A stretch of 64,000 nt of DNA, taken from contig JAMNXP010000002.1 of assembly GCA_023653095.1 (NCBI GenBank), positions 144,910-208,909 on the forward strand, given 5' to 3'. The position numbers and the translations under genes were made by a program. A model generated the notes under the pieces. That model was not told the origin of the DNA. It did no database searches and was given only the letters and a program-made list of their open reading frames with translations. The stretch's first letter is position 1. The number at the start of each line of letters is the position of its first letter. This stretch comes from Bacteroidia bacterium (GTDB lineage: Bacteria; Bacteroidota; Bacteroidia; NS11-12g; UBA955). Positions 43,580 through 52,648 of the stretch are shown in pieces.

Positions 43580-45053
43580 AACAATTACAATAGTAGGGGC
43601 GGGACTTGGTTCCTTAGCAACCGCGCTTCGACTTTCTTACAAAGGTTACCAAGTGCAAGTTTTGGAAAAGCAGGAAAGGGCTGGTGGCCGCTTGAATTTG
43701 CTTGAGAAAGATGGATTTACCTTTGATATTGGACCCTCTTTCTTTTCAATGAGTTATGAATTTAGAGAGTTATTTGACAGTATCGGAGAACCAATACCCT
43801 TTGAATTGGTAGAGTTAAATCCGCTTTACACGGTGAATATGGCAGGCCAAGACCGGGTTTTTCAAATTTACAAAGACCTAGGAAAGCTAGCCGAAGAGTT
43901 CAAAGGCATTGAAGATGATTTTGAAGTTAAAGCTCGTAAATATTTGAAAGGTGCTCGCGAAATATTTCACGACACAGAGTACAAGGTAATAAAAAAGAAT
44001 TTTGACAGCATTCTTGGTTTCTTGATGTCAATGGCAACGGTGCCAATGAAGCATTTGCCAAAGATGTTTAGAACTTTCTGGGAAGAATTAGAACGACATT
44101 TTGACTCAGAAGAAGTAAAAATAATCTTTTCATTGGTAGCATTCTTTTTGGGCGCGACACCATTCAATACCCCATCAGTTTATAATTTATTGAATTACAC
44201 TGAGCTTGAACATGACGGTTATTGGAATGTTAAAGGCGGAATGTATAAAATTGTTGAGGGAATTCTAGGATTGTTGGACAAAAAAGGAGTTACCATTCAG
44301 TACAACACCGAAATTAAGTCCGTAAAACATAGCGGCGGCAAACTTAGCTCGGTAACAGATCAAAATGGCAAGGAGTATACTTCAGATGTATTTGTGATTA
44401 ATGCTGATGCGGCATGGTTCCGTGGGCATTTCTTAGGAAGGAAAAAGTACTCGGTAGAAAAATTGGATAAGCTAGAATGGACGTTGGCGCCTTTCACCAT
44501 TTATTTGGGTATCAAAGGGCAGATACCGGGCATTCATCACCACAATTATTTCTTGGGCGATAATTTCAAAGGATATGCAGATACTATCTTCCGTAGCAGC
44601 GTGGCACCCAAGAAGCCCTATTATTATGTGAATGTTGCGAGCAAAAGCAATCCAGAATGTGCTCCCGAGGGATGTGAGAATTTGTTTATACTTTGCCCGG
44701 TTCCAGACCGACGCGTTAAGCCCAATTGGGATGATGCTGACACCTTGGTAGATGAGATCATTGAAGACCTTGGTAATCGTGTCAAGTTTGACATTAAAAA
44801 CAATATTTTAACCAAAGTTGTTTACACACCAATTGAGTGGGAATCAATGTTCAATTTATATCGTGGAAGCGGCCTTGGTCTTGCGCACGGTTTGAATCAG
44901 ATTGGGGCATTTAGACCATCAAATAAAGACGAAGAATTAGATAATCTTTATTATGTTGGAGCAAGTACCACCCCAGGTACAGGACTTCCAATTGTAGTGA
45001 TCGGTTCAAAATTAATCTTAGAAAGAATAGAAAATGAGTATCCAACTATTTGA
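43569..45053 (+). CDS. crtI: Phytoene desaturase CrtI
   Basis: An FAD-dependent desaturase converting phytoene to lycopene in four steps. The N-terminal dinucleotide fold (TIVGAGLGSLATALRLSYKGY, then VLEKQERAGGRLN) and the C-terminal FAD motif (LYYVGASTTPGTGLPIVVIG) are intact over 494 residues. The start is at the ATG at 43569 (MANKTITIVGAG), overlapping the crtZ end. The crtB start lies 20 nt inside its 3' end, so the three genes are translationally coupled. Confidence 0.93.
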   Translation: MANKTITIVGAGLGSLATALRLSYKGYQVQVLEKQERAGGRLNLLEKDGFTFDIGPSFFSMSYEFRELFDSIGEPIPFELVELNPLYTVNMAGQDRVFQIYKDLGKLAEEFKGIEDDFEVKARKYLKGAREIFHDTEYKVIKKNFDSILGFLMSMATVPMKHLPKMFRTFWEELERHFDSEEVKIIFSLVAFFLGATPFNTPSVYNLLNYTELEHDGYWNVKGGMYKIVEGILGLLDKKGVTIQYNTEIKSVKHSGGKLSSVTDQNGKEYTSDVFVINADAAWFRGHFLGRKKYSVEKLDKLEWTLAPFTIYLGIKGQIPGIHHHNYFLGDNFKGYADTIFRSSVAPKKPYYYVNVASKSNPECAPEGCENLFILCPVPDRRVKPNWDDADTLVDEIIEDLGNRVKFDIKNNILTKVVYTPIEWESMFNLYRGSGLGLAHGLNQIGAFRPSNKDEELDNLYYVGASTTPGTGLPIVVIGSKLILERIENEYPTI

Positions 45054-45873
45054 TAAAACCTCGAAACAAATCAGCAGACAAGTGTCGCTGAACTATTCCA
45101 CGAGTTTTTCGTTGGGAATTAGATTGTTGGCAAAAGATTATCGATGGGCCGTTTTTGCGGTTTACGGATTTGTACGTTTGGCAGATGAAATAGTTGATAC
45201 GTTTCACGGTTTCGATAAAGAGCGTTTGTTGCGAAACTTTAAAAAGGAAACATATCAAGCCATCGAAGACGGAATTTCCACTAATCCTATTTTGCATTCA
45301 TTTCAAATGGCCGCCAATCAATTTGGTATTACCCAGGAGCTCATTGAGCCTTTCTTTCTCAGTATGGAAGAGGATCTTACCAAAAACACTCACGATCACG
45401 GTTCTTATGACCAATATATTTATGGTAGTGCGGAAGTAGTAGGATTGATGTGTCTTAGAATTTTCTGTCAAGGAAATCAGGAGCATTACAGCCAATTGCT
45501 TCCCTATGCTAGAAGTTTGGGTGCCGCTTTTCAAAAGGTTAATTTCCTTCGAGATATTAAAAGTGATATTGAAGAGCGCGGACGTGTCTATTTTCCGAAT
45601 GTTGATTTTCAGTATTTTTCCGATTCAGATAAACTCCACATCATAGAAGAAGTTAGAAAAGATTTTGACCACGCATTTATTGGTATAAAAAAATTGCCCA
45701 TTGGATGTAGATTGGGAGTGCACACTGCCTATATCTATTACCTAAAATTATTGGAAAAGATTGAACGCACTACGGCTACAGACATTTTAAATAGCCGTAT
45801 CCGCATTCCAAACTCTCAAAAATTAGTTTTGCTTGCGCGCAGCTATGTGCGTGAGAAATTGATGTCAGCTTGA
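45034..45873 (+). CDS. crtB: Phytoene synthase CrtB
   Basis: Condenses two geranylgeranyl diphosphate molecules to phytoene. Both Asp-rich motifs are present: RLADEIVDTFH (first, about residues 48-58) and QKVNFLRDIKSDIEERGRVYFP (second). The YCxxVA-type region is replaced by YIYGSAEVVGLMCL. Length 279. It ends the crtZIB operon, 99 nt from convergent radA. That gap holds a heptamer-phased repeat. Confidence 0.94.
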   Translation: MSIQLFDKTSKQISRQVSLNYSTSFSLGIRLLAKDYRWAVFAVYGFVRLADEIVDTFHGFDKERLLRNFKKETYQAIEDGISTNPILHSFQMAANQFGITQELIEPFFLSMEEDLTKNTHDHGSYDQYIYGSAEVVGLMCLRIFCQGNQEHYSQLLPYARSLGAAFQKVNFLRDIKSDIEERGRVYFPNVDFQYFSDSDKLHIIEEVRKDFDHAFIGIKKLPIGCRLGVHTAYIYYLKLLEKIERTTATDILNSRIRIPNSQKLVLLARSYVREKLMSA

Positions 45874-45884
45874 TAGGTTAGTTT

Positions 45885-45967
45885 TTGGTCTTTTGCTATT
45901 GGTCTTTAGCTAGTTCATAGCAATCGGCTGATGGCTGAAAGTTGACCGCTGACCGCTGACAGCTGTA
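45885..45967. repeat. Heptamer-phased tandem repeat between crtB and radA
   Basis: Two adjacent 14-mers, TTGGTCTTTTGCTA and TTGGTCTTTAGCTA (45885-45912), are followed by 13 nt and then six consecutive 7-nt units (45926-45967): GGCTGAT, GGCTGAA, AGTTGAC, CGCTGAC, CGCTGAC, AGCTGTA. All share a central TGA/CTG core. No gene is seen. Confidence 0.7.
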
Positions 45968-45972
45968 TTTTG

Positions 45973-47328
45973 TTACCCAAACAACCAAGAAAATACTTCG
46001 TCTACTTTACCGAATTCGTGAACGCGAATTTTTCGGTTGGGGTCTGCACTGACTTTGTTGTACTTTGAAATTATGATATCTGTGAAACCGAGCTTTTCTG
46101 CTTCGGTGATGCGTTGTTCTGCGCGTTGAACCGCCCTGACTTCCCCCGAAAGTCCAACTTCGGCCGAGAAAACGTAGCCTTGAGGAAGAGAAATTCCTTG
46201 GTAGCTGCTCATGATGGCGGAAATGAGCGGCAGGTCTAATGCGGGGTCTTCGAGGCGCATGCCGCCTGCTAAATTGACAAATACATCTTGTTGACCAAGT
46301 CTGAATCCGCAGCGTTTTTCTAAAACGGCGAGCAGCATATTTAGTCTTCTGAGATCAAATCCTGTTGCCGAACGTTGTGGAGTTCCGTAAACGGCGGTGC
46401 TGACCAATGATTGAACTTCGAGCAGAAGAGGGCGAATGCCTTCGAGAACGCATCCCACAGAAATACCGCTGAGAGCTTCATCGCGTTGTGCGAGCCAAAT
46501 TTCGGACGGGTTTTTCACAGGGATGAGACCTGAGCCTTGCATTTCGTAGATGCCCAATTCATGGGTGCTCCCGAATCTATTTTTTAAAGTTCTGAGTATC
46601 CTGTATATGTGGTGACGATCGCCTTCAAACTGAAGTACAGTATCAACCATATGTTCAAGCAGTTTGGGGCCTGCAATGGCGCCGTCTTTGGTGATGTGTC
46701 CAATCAAGAAAACGGGAGTTTGAGTTTCTTTGGCGAACTGTAGGAGTTTACCGGTGCATTCTCTGATTTGGGAAATGCTGCCCGGTGTGGCTTCGAGCTG
46801 GTCAGAATACAAGGTTTGAATGGAGTCAACTACCAGTAAATCGGGTTTTGATTGATCTAAATGTTCTAAAATATTCTCTAAAAGCGTTTCTGTGAGAACT
46901 TGGCAACCTTCGTTGGTAATTCCAATGCGTTCTGCACGCATTTTTATTTGAGTTTCGCTCTCTTCACCGCTTACATAAAGCACGTTGGCCTGGGTTTGGA
47001 GAGCCATTTGAAGGAGTAAAGTACTTTTACCAATGCCGGGTTCACCTCCCAATAGAATGATTGAACCGGCAACTACTCCGCCTCCTAGCACTAAATTCAA
47101 CTCGCTGTCGCTCAAAATCCAACGCTCTTGTTCCAGGGTTTGAATTTCATTGATGGGAGTGGGTGATACTATTTTACGACTGCTTTTTTTCCAAGCCTGC
47201 ACGTTGTTTGATGGCTTCATTTCTTCTGACAGGGTATTCCATTGGTTGCAACCAGGACATTTTCCTATCCACTTGGGACTTTCAAATCCGCAGGAGCGGC
47301 AATAAAATGCAGTTTTTTGTTTGGCCAT
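45973..47328 (-). CDS. radA: DNA repair protein RadA
   Basis: A RecA-related helicase that aids branch migration in recombination. The N-terminal zinc finger is C10-x2-C13-x10-C24-x2-C27. Walker A is GGEPGIGKST. The RadA-specific KNRFG motif (LKNRFGSTHELGIYEM) and the C-terminal Lon-like domain (LPLISAIMSSYQGISLPQ) are present. Length 451 is typical. The start ATG is 8 nt downstream of a perfect -7 element, so the mRNA is probably leaderless. Confidence 0.97.
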   Translation of the reverse strand: MAKQKTAFYCRSCGFESPKWIGKCPGCNQWNTLSEEMKPSNNVQAWKKSSRKIVSPTPINEIQTLEQERWILSDSELNLVLGGGVVAGSIILLGGEPGIGKSTLLLQMALQTQANVLYVSGEESETQIKMRAERIGITNEGCQVLTETLLENILEHLDQSKPDLLVVDSIQTLYSDQLEATPGSISQIRECTGKLLQFAKETQTPVFLIGHITKDGAIAGPKLLEHMVDTVLQFEGDRHHIYRILRTLKNRFGSTHELGIYEMQGSGLIPVKNPSEIWLAQRDEALSGISVGCVLEGIRPLLLEVQSLVSTAVYGTPQRSATGFDLRRLNMLLAVLEKRCGFRLGQQDVFVNLAGGMRLEDPALDLPLISAIMSSYQGISLPQGYVFSAEVGLSGEVRAVQRAEQRITEAEKLGFTDIIISKYNKVSADPNRKIRVHEFGKVDEVFSWLFG

Positions 47329-47336
47329 CTTAAAAG

Positions 47337-47344
47337 CAAAAATA
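47337..47344 (-). promoter_or_regulatory. -7 element of radA
   Basis: On the minus strand TATTTTTG, a perfect TAnnTTTG, 8 nt before the radA ATG. No -33 TTTG is seen at 19 nt. Confidence 0.45.
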
Positions 47345-47477
47345 AGGGTTGGTAAAGTTAATGAGAGTATCGATAAAGAATGAAAGTATTCGATAGGTAA
47401 TTTAGAGTTATTCCAAATAATTCGTAATTTTGTATTTGTAAAAAACGCAGAAAATTCCTTCTAAAATCAATAAAATC

Positions 47478-48047
47478 ATGGAAAAAAACATCAACGACAT
47501 TGTCACCGTATACGCAGAGGCTACACCCAACCCTGAGAGCATGAAATTTGTGGCTAACAGAATGTTGTTGCCCAATGATAGTGCAGATTTTAGAAACAAG
47601 GAAAAAGCAGAGAGTTCGCCATTGGCTAAAGCTTTGTTTGAAATGAATTTCGTGCAAGGGGTGTTTATCATGAATAACTTTGTGAGTATCACCAAAAACG
47701 GAGAATATGAATGGTTTGATCTGATTCCTGATTTGAGAAACTTTTTTACAGAATGGCTTGAGCAAGGAAAAGAAATTGTAAGTCCTAAAAAAGAACTTTC
47801 AGAAGAAGATGAAACCGAGATTGAGCGAAAGATCAAACAGTTGCTTGAAGATCACGTTCGTCCGGCGGTTGAAATGGACGGTGGTGCCATTGATTTTAAA
47901 TCGTTCAAAGACGGTGTTGTAACGGTGGAACTTAAGGGAAGCTGCAGCGGTTGTCCGTCATCAACCATGACGTTAAAGTCTGGAATTGAGAATTTGTTAA
48001 AGCGCATGGTTCCAGAAGTGGAATCTGTTGAAGCATACGGTGTATAG
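47478..48047 (+). CDS. Nfu-type iron-sulfur cluster scaffold/carrier protein
   Basis: A 189-residue protein with an N-terminal Nfu domain (about 12-95, TPNPESMKFVANRMLL, as in PF08712) and a C-terminal NifU domain with the cluster-binding CSGC (GSCSGCPSSTMTLKSGIENLLKRMVPEV). It delivers [4Fe-4S] clusters to apo-proteins such as lipoyl synthase, whose gene is also in this window. A TAATTTTG -7 element lies at 47425-47432. Names in use are nfuA or nifU-like. A fuller symbol is not justified. Confidence 0.9.
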   Translation: MEKNINDIVTVYAEATPNPESMKFVANRMLLPNDSADFRNKEKAESSPLAKALFEMNFVQGVFIMNNFVSITKNGEYEWFDLIPDLRNFFTEWLEQGKEIVSPKKELSEEDETEIERKIKQLLEDHVRPAVEMDGGAIDFKSFKDGVVTVELKGSCSGCPSSTMTLKSGIENLLKRMVPEVESVEAYGV

Positions 48048-48143
48048 TTGTGTAAAACTATTACACATCATTTAAAAAGCACACAACTCTTTTCTTTTTA
48101 GAGGAAAAAGACACATATTTGTCGAAATACTATTTTCGCATAT

Positions 48144-50060
48144 ATGGAATCTTTAGCCGAAAAGCGGATGCAAAACGATCCACAGTTTAAATCGCTACAT
48201 CAATTTTTTCTTAACTCCGCAAATCAAATTCACCATCCAGACAAAACCTTCTTAATGCAGAAGATTGCTGGGGAATGGAAAGAATTTTCCTACCGTGAAT
48301 TGTTGGTTGATATCAATAAAGTCGCATCTTTTTTTGTTGAAGAGGGACTTGTAAAGGGAGATCGAGTAGCCATCATGCTCGAAAACTGCCCGCAATATTA
48401 TATTATTGACCAGGCCTTGCAAAAATTGGGGATGGTGAATGTTTCCATTTATCCCACACTAACTCCCGAGGAGACTAGATTCATTATCAATGATTCTGGT
48501 TCAAAGATGTGTTTTGCGGGGAATTCTTTTTTATTGAAAAAAGTTCAAAAAATTGAAGCGGAGTGTCCAACCTTGACTAAGTTGATTTTTGTGCCCTCTG
48601 ATAAGCCAGAAGAAGGAACAGTAATAAATTACTCAACGGTTTTAACCACAGGAGAATCTGCTTTGGAAAAGAATGCACAAGAAATTGAAAGCCGTTTCGA
48701 AGCAGTTGAGAAGTCCGATTTGGCTACATTAATATATACATCCGGTACCACCGGTGTTCCTAAAGGCGCCATGCTTACGCATTACAACTTTATGAGTAAT
48801 TGTTATGACGCCAAAGAGTTGTGTCCTGCAATCGAAGAATCTGATTTGTATTTATCTTTTCTTCCTTTAAGTCACGTCTTCGAGAGGATGGCTACTATGT
48901 ACCTAAGTACATATGTAGGTGCTGCGGTGGCTTTTTCAGAAGGAATAGAGAAAGTGGCGAGCAACATACAAGAGGTTCGTCCAACGGTAATGGCTTCAGT
49001 GCCTCGATTGTTGGAGCGTATTCATGAAAAAGTCATGAAAAACGGAACTGCTGGTGGCGGAGTTAAAGCCAAAATTTTCACATGGGCTTTGGGTGTAGGA
49101 GAACAGTGTAGATTGATTCGCGAAACAGGGAAAGAGCCTTCAGGCTTTTTGGCTCTTAAGAGTGGTTTGGCTGAGAAATTGGTATTTAGCAAGATCAAAG
49201 CTAAGATGGGTGGTAGAATGAAAATGTTGATTTCGGGTGGGGGAGCTTTGCCACCGCACGTGGGTATTTTCTTTGGAAACTTAGGATTGAAAGTGCAAGA
49301 AGGATTTGGACTTACCGAGACCTCACCGTTTGTTACGGTGAATGAGTTTCACCGTCAATTATACGGAACTGTAGGTAGGGTTGCTCCACGTCAGTTTGTC
49401 GCTATTCAAAATGTTGAAACGCTGGAAATTATCACCGTACAAAATTACGATAGCTTTGACCCCACTTTCAGAAGTGAGGAAGGAGAGATTTTGACCAAAG
49501 GACCGAACGTAATGAAGGGATACTGGCAAAACAAAGAAGAAACTGATAAGGTTTTTGATGCGGACGGATGGTTCCACACCGGTGATATCGGCCGTTTTGA
49601 GCAAGGTTATTTGAAAATTACCGATCGTTTAAAGAACATGTTGAAGACTTCATTGGGTAAAAATATTTATCCAACGCAAATTGAAAACGTGTTGTTGAAA
49701 AGCGATAGATTGGATCAAGTATTTATCATTGGAGATAAGCGTGAGTATTTGACGGCATTGATTGTGCCAAGTTTAGAAACGCTGCAAGAACAGTTGCCGT
49801 CTAAAGTTGCTTTGATGCAATCAGGTGGTGAGTTTATTGAAGATGAAGAATTGACTAAGTGGTTGGCTCAAGACATTAAGAAGTTGTCAAACAACTTAGC
49901 AAAGTTTGAAAGAATTAAAAACTTCCTGGTAAAGAGAGAACCATTCAGTATTGAAAACGGCGATATGACCATCACGCTCAAGGTAAAGCGCAAAGTGGTT
50001 ATGGAGAAATACGCAGCCGAGATTGAAGCTGTGTATGCTCAAACCGATTGTCCACTATAA
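48144..50060 (+). CDS. Long-chain acyl-CoA synthetase (FadD/FAA1-like)
   Basis: A 638-residue AMP-forming ligase (ANL superfamily). Motifs are TLIYTSGTTGVPKGAML (P-loop, about 198), PLSHVFERM, GFGLTETSPFV, GWFHTGDIGRF, DRLKNMLKTSLGKNIYP and the C-terminal catalytic region. The family activates long-chain fatty acids to CoA thioesters at the membrane. Its bulky-substrate motif (YLSFLPLSHVFER) resembles eukaryotic-type ACSL enzymes common in Bacteroidota. It lies between nfu and the convergent cruF gene, 7 nt from the latter's stop. Confidence 0.9.
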   Translation: MESLAEKRMQNDPQFKSLHQFFLNSANQIHHPDKTFLMQKIAGEWKEFSYRELLVDINKVASFFVEEGLVKGDRVAIMLENCPQYYIIDQALQKLGMVNVSIYPTLTPEETRFIINDSGSKMCFAGNSFLLKKVQKIEAECPTLTKLIFVPSDKPEEGTVINYSTVLTTGESALEKNAQEIESRFEAVEKSDLATLIYTSGTTGVPKGAMLTHYNFMSNCYDAKELCPAIEESDLYLSFLPLSHVFERMATMYLSTYVGAAVAFSEGIEKVASNIQEVRPTVMASVPRLLERIHEKVMKNGTAGGGVKAKIFTWALGVGEQCRLIRETGKEPSGFLALKSGLAEKLVFSKIKAKMGGRMKMLISGGGALPPHVGIFFGNLGLKVQEGFGLTETSPFVTVNEFHRQLYGTVGRVAPRQFVAIQNVETLEIITVQNYDSFDPTFRSEEGEILTKGPNVMKGYWQNKEETDKVFDADGWFHTGDIGRFEQGYLKITDRLKNMLKTSLGKNIYPTQIENVLLKSDRLDQVFIIGDKREYLTALIVPSLETLQEQLPSKVALMQSGGEFIEDEELTKWLAQDIKKLSNNLAKFERIKNFLVKREPFSIENGDMTITLKVKRKVVMEKYAAEIEAVYAQTDCPL

Positions 50061-50067
50061 AAGCGAA

Positions 50068-50706
50068 TTATAAGAATTTATTCGCTAAGAAGAGAATAAG
50101 GAAGAATCCAAATTGGATATAAAACAAAGATGCTGCCATGCGGTTGCGAATGGGTTTTGCAACCGCATTGAGTATTAAGTGAAATATTAGAGCAATTAAA
50201 AACCAAGCCACATAGTTTTGGATGGGAATGATTCCGTTTTTCCATGTCCAAAAATCGTATTTCATGGCTACTGGCTCCATGAAGAAATCATATAGCGTCA
50301 TTATGGCGGCCCCTAAGATTGATCGTCCAAAATTACTTTTAACGGCACCGGCAAAAATGCTTGATGTATATAATATGAGTGCCGCCCAATTTAATCCTAT
50401 TAAATAAGGGGTGCCTTGCCATTTGGCACCTAAGGTGTTTCCATAGGCATAACTTCCAAAAATTACTCCAGTTTTAACTCCAATAAATTCAACGAAAAAC
50501 CCAGCTACGCCTAACCCAAGAATGGTTACTACGTGAGATAGTTCCCATTTTTTATGGAAGATCCAAGCAATGACAAAGGCAGCAATAAGGTTCCATGGGG
50601 TTAGTTTTAGGAATAGCGGATTTAATTCAGGAATCAGGAATCCTGCAATTCCCACTACATATATAATAGATACCACCCAGATAAAACGATTCTCAACAGT
50701 TTGCAT
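50068..50706 (-). CDS. cruF: Carotenoid 1,2-hydratase CruF-like
   Basis: A 212-residue integral membrane protein with about six to seven helices of the DUF422/CruF family. Recognisable stretches are FFVEFIGVKTGVIFGSYAYG, GTPYLIGLNWAALIL and MTLYDFFMEPVAMKYDFW. CruF adds water to the psi-end of gamma-carotene or lycopene derivatives, giving 1-OH groups as in myxol, saproxanthin and bacterioruberin. It lies 3 nt downstream of the crtD-like gene, an arrangement that supports a shared pathway. Confidence 0.87.
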   Translation of the reverse strand: MQTVENRFIWVVSIIYVVGIAGFLIPELNPLFLKLTPWNLIAAFVIAWIFHKKWELSHVVTILGLGVAGFFVEFIGVKTGVIFGSYAYGNTLGAKWQGTPYLIGLNWAALILYTSSIFAGAVKSNFGRSILGAAIMTLYDFFMEPVAMKYDFWTWKNGIIPIQNYVAWFLIALIFHLILNAVAKPIRNRMAASLFYIQFGFFLILFLANKFL

Positions 50707-50709
50707 GGA

Positions 50710-52167
50710 TTAATTTTTTTCAAAGATAACTTTACTTACTATTTTAGCACTCAAAAGGCAGAGAGGAATTCCTCCACCGGGATGCACACTGCCTCCGCAG
50801 AAGTACAGATTGTCAAACTGATTTGAAAAGTTTGATTGTCTAAAAAAGGCCGACATTCTATCATTAGAACTTGAACCATAAAGACTACCCTTGTTTGAGC
50901 CTGTTTTTGATTCAATGGTAACTGGGTCTAACACTGACTCACATACTATATGATTTTGGATGTCTACTTTTAAATGCTTGGATAGTTTATCAAGAATCAA
51001 GGATTTTGCTTGATGAGTAATTTGATTCCAGTCTTGCCCATTGTTATAGGGTACATTAATCATGACAAACCAATTTTCTCCGTCTGATGGGGCATCTTGC
51101 TTAACTACCTTAGACGTGATGTTAATATATATGGTAGGGTCGTGATGGAGTGAGAGCGTTTTAAAGATGGTTTTAAATTCTTCTTTGTAGTTTTCTGCGA
51201 AAAAGATATTGTGTACATCTAGTTCGGGGAAAGAGCGGTTTATTCCCCAATAGAATATGAGGGCAGAGCTTGAGTTTTCGGCTTGTGCAATTTTTTTGGG
51301 AATCTCAATGTTAAGTAGTTTGTTATACACAATTTTGGCATCGACATTGGCAATTACCCCATCAGTGCTGAATTCTTGGTTGTTTTCAAGACTCAAGGAT
51401 GTTATCATTTTGTTATGGTAATTGATGCTTTTAACTTTTTGATTATAGTGAAACGAGACACCCAATCTCAACGCTTGTTCAACCATGATGTCGGCAATTT
51501 GTCTCATTCCTAGTTTGGGGAGATGTGCGCCGTATTCAAATTCGAGGTGAGGAATTACGTTAAGAGTTGCAGGGGCTTGATAGGGATCTGAGCCGTTGTA
51601 GGTAGCATATCTGGAAAAGAATTGGACCAATTTAGGGTTAGTGAATCTTTTTTCGAGGGACTGATTCATGGTTTTGAACATTTCCAACCTCCACAGGTTG
51701 GCAATTCCCTTAAGGCCGGTTGGTTTGGTATAGGTGCTGAGTTTGTGAAGGCTGTTTTCGAGGAAAACGGGAGCGGTTATGTCATAGACTATTTTTGATT
51801 TTTCCAAAAAACCTGAAATTGCTTTTGGATTTTCGCTGAAGAACTGCGCAGCTTCTTTGACAAAAGTATCTTGGTTGGAAGAAACTTGGAACCTGCTGTG
51901 GTCGCTAAAAAAATAATTGCAGAGAACTGGAAGTGTTTCAACTTGAAATTTTTGGTTTAAATCTTCATCTAAAAGTTCACGAACAAATTGCGGCATGGTG
52001 AAAAGGGAAGGGCCGGTATCAAACCTGAATTCTCCCATTTCGAGAACTCCCAATTTGCCACCATAGGTGGAATGTTGTTCAAATACGTCAACTTGATGTC
52101 CTAAACGTGCAAGTCGAATGGCTGTTGCGATACCCGAAATGCCACTACCAACGATGGAGAAATGCAT
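50710..52167 (-). CDS. crtD: CrtI-family carotenoid 3,4-desaturase, CrtD-like
   Basis: A second FAD-dependent carotenoid desaturase (485 residues from the ATG at 52167, MHFSIVGSGISGIATAIRL). It has the GxGxxG fold and the C-terminal NLYFCGGSVHPGGGIPLCL motif. It is clearly diverged from the CrtI at 43569. The pairing with cruF suggests CrtD, which introduces the 3,4 double bond on the acyclic end. An annotation of the longer frame (from 52221) is less likely. No cyclase gene is in the window. Confidence 0.83.
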   Translation of the reverse strand: MHFSIVGSGISGIATAIRLARLGHQVDVFEQHSTYGGKLGVLEMGEFRFDTGPSLFTMPQFVRELLDEDLNQKFQVETLPVLCNYFFSDHSRFQVSSNQDTFVKEAAQFFSENPKAISGFLEKSKIVYDITAPVFLENSLHKLSTYTKPTGLKGIANLWRLEMFKTMNQSLEKRFTNPKLVQFFSRYATYNGSDPYQAPATLNVIPHLEFEYGAHLPKLGMRQIADIMVEQALRLGVSFHYNQKVKSINYHNKMITSLSLENNQEFSTDGVIANVDAKIVYNKLLNIEIPKKIAQAENSSSALIFYWGINRSFPELDVHNIFFAENYKEEFKTIFKTLSLHHDPTIYINITSKVVKQDAPSDGENWFVMINVPYNNGQDWNQITHQAKSLILDKLSKHLKVDIQNHIVCESVLDPVTIESKTGSNKGSLYGSSSNDRMSAFFRQSNFSNQFDNLYFCGGSVHPGGGIPLCLLSAKIVSKVIFEKN

Positions 52168-52317
52168 AGATTTAGTACAATTTTCGATGTTAAATTGTTG
52201 GTTAGAATGTAAAGAAATCAATGTTTTGTCGAAATTAGCCTAGTCTTTAAGGCTTAACTAATTGTTATTCAAGTTTTTACAATCAATAAAAAAAAATAAA
52301 AAAAATATTGAGAATGC

Positions 52318-52348
52318 TTTGCAGATTCTGAAATTCATTTTATTTTTG
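52318..52348 (+). promoter_or_regulatory. Strong promoter of the small lipoprotein gene
   Basis: TTTG (52318-52321), a 19-nt spacer, then TATTTTTG (52341-52348), both perfect. An A/T-rich tract with A-runs at 52286-52310 lies just upstream and could act as an UP element. Confidence 0.8.
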
Positions 52349-52378
52349 CCACACACTCAATAAAAAATAAAAGGAAAA

Positions 52379-52582
52379 ATGAAAAAATTCACTTTCGCTT
52401 TAGCAGCATGTGCAGCTTTCGCTTTCGCTGCTTGTGGTAACAACAACACTGAAGAGACTCCAGCTGTTGATTCTCCAGCAGTTGAAGAAACTGTAGCTCC
52501 TGAAGTTACAGACACTACTGCAACTGACACTAACGCTGCTGCAGCTACTGAAGCTCCTGCAACTGAAGCTGCTGCTAAGTAA
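52379..52582 (+). CDS. Small acidic Ala/Thr/Glu-rich lipoprotein
   Basis: A 67-residue product. The signal peptide (KKFTFALAACAAFAFAAC) has its lipobox at C19. The mature 49 residues consist almost only of Ala, Thr, Glu, Val, Pro, Asp and Asn, with no basic residue until the final Lys, so it is intrinsically disordered and strongly acidic. It has a consensus promoter, an AAGGA stretch before the ATG and a hairpin terminator, which together suggest a high-level single-gene transcript. The function is unknown. It could be an envelope spacer protein similar in role to small abundant lipoproteins. Confidence 0.8.
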   Translation: MKKFTFALAACAAFAFAACGNNNTEETPAVDSPAVEETVAPEVTDTTATDTNAAAATEAPATEAAAK

Positions 52583-52604
52583 TTCAAAAAATTTTGAAAA
52601 AAGG

Positions 52605-52634
52605 AAAGGCGCTTGCAAAAGTGCCTTTTTTTTT
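52605..52634 (+). terminator. Rho-independent terminator of the small lipoprotein gene
   Basis: AAAGGC (52605-52610) pairs with GCCTTT (52623-52628). An inner G-T pair and a CTT/AAG stem close a GCAA tetraloop, followed by a run of T to 52634. Confidence 0.85.
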
Positions 52635-52648
52635 ATTTCTTTGTACCA

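Noticed and set aside
45885-45967. CRISPR array
   Set aside because: Units are 7 nt with no spacers, and no cas genes are nearby.
47358-47836. Two minus-strand reading frames over nfu
   Set aside because: They are shadows of the Nfu gene, whose two domains and CSGC motif make the plus strand certain.
52357-52587. Antisense reading frame over the small lipoprotein gene (Ala/Val/Ser-rich)
   Set aside because: It is the mirror of the repetitive Ala/Thr codons of the real gene, and the promoter, signal peptide and terminator belong to the plus strand.
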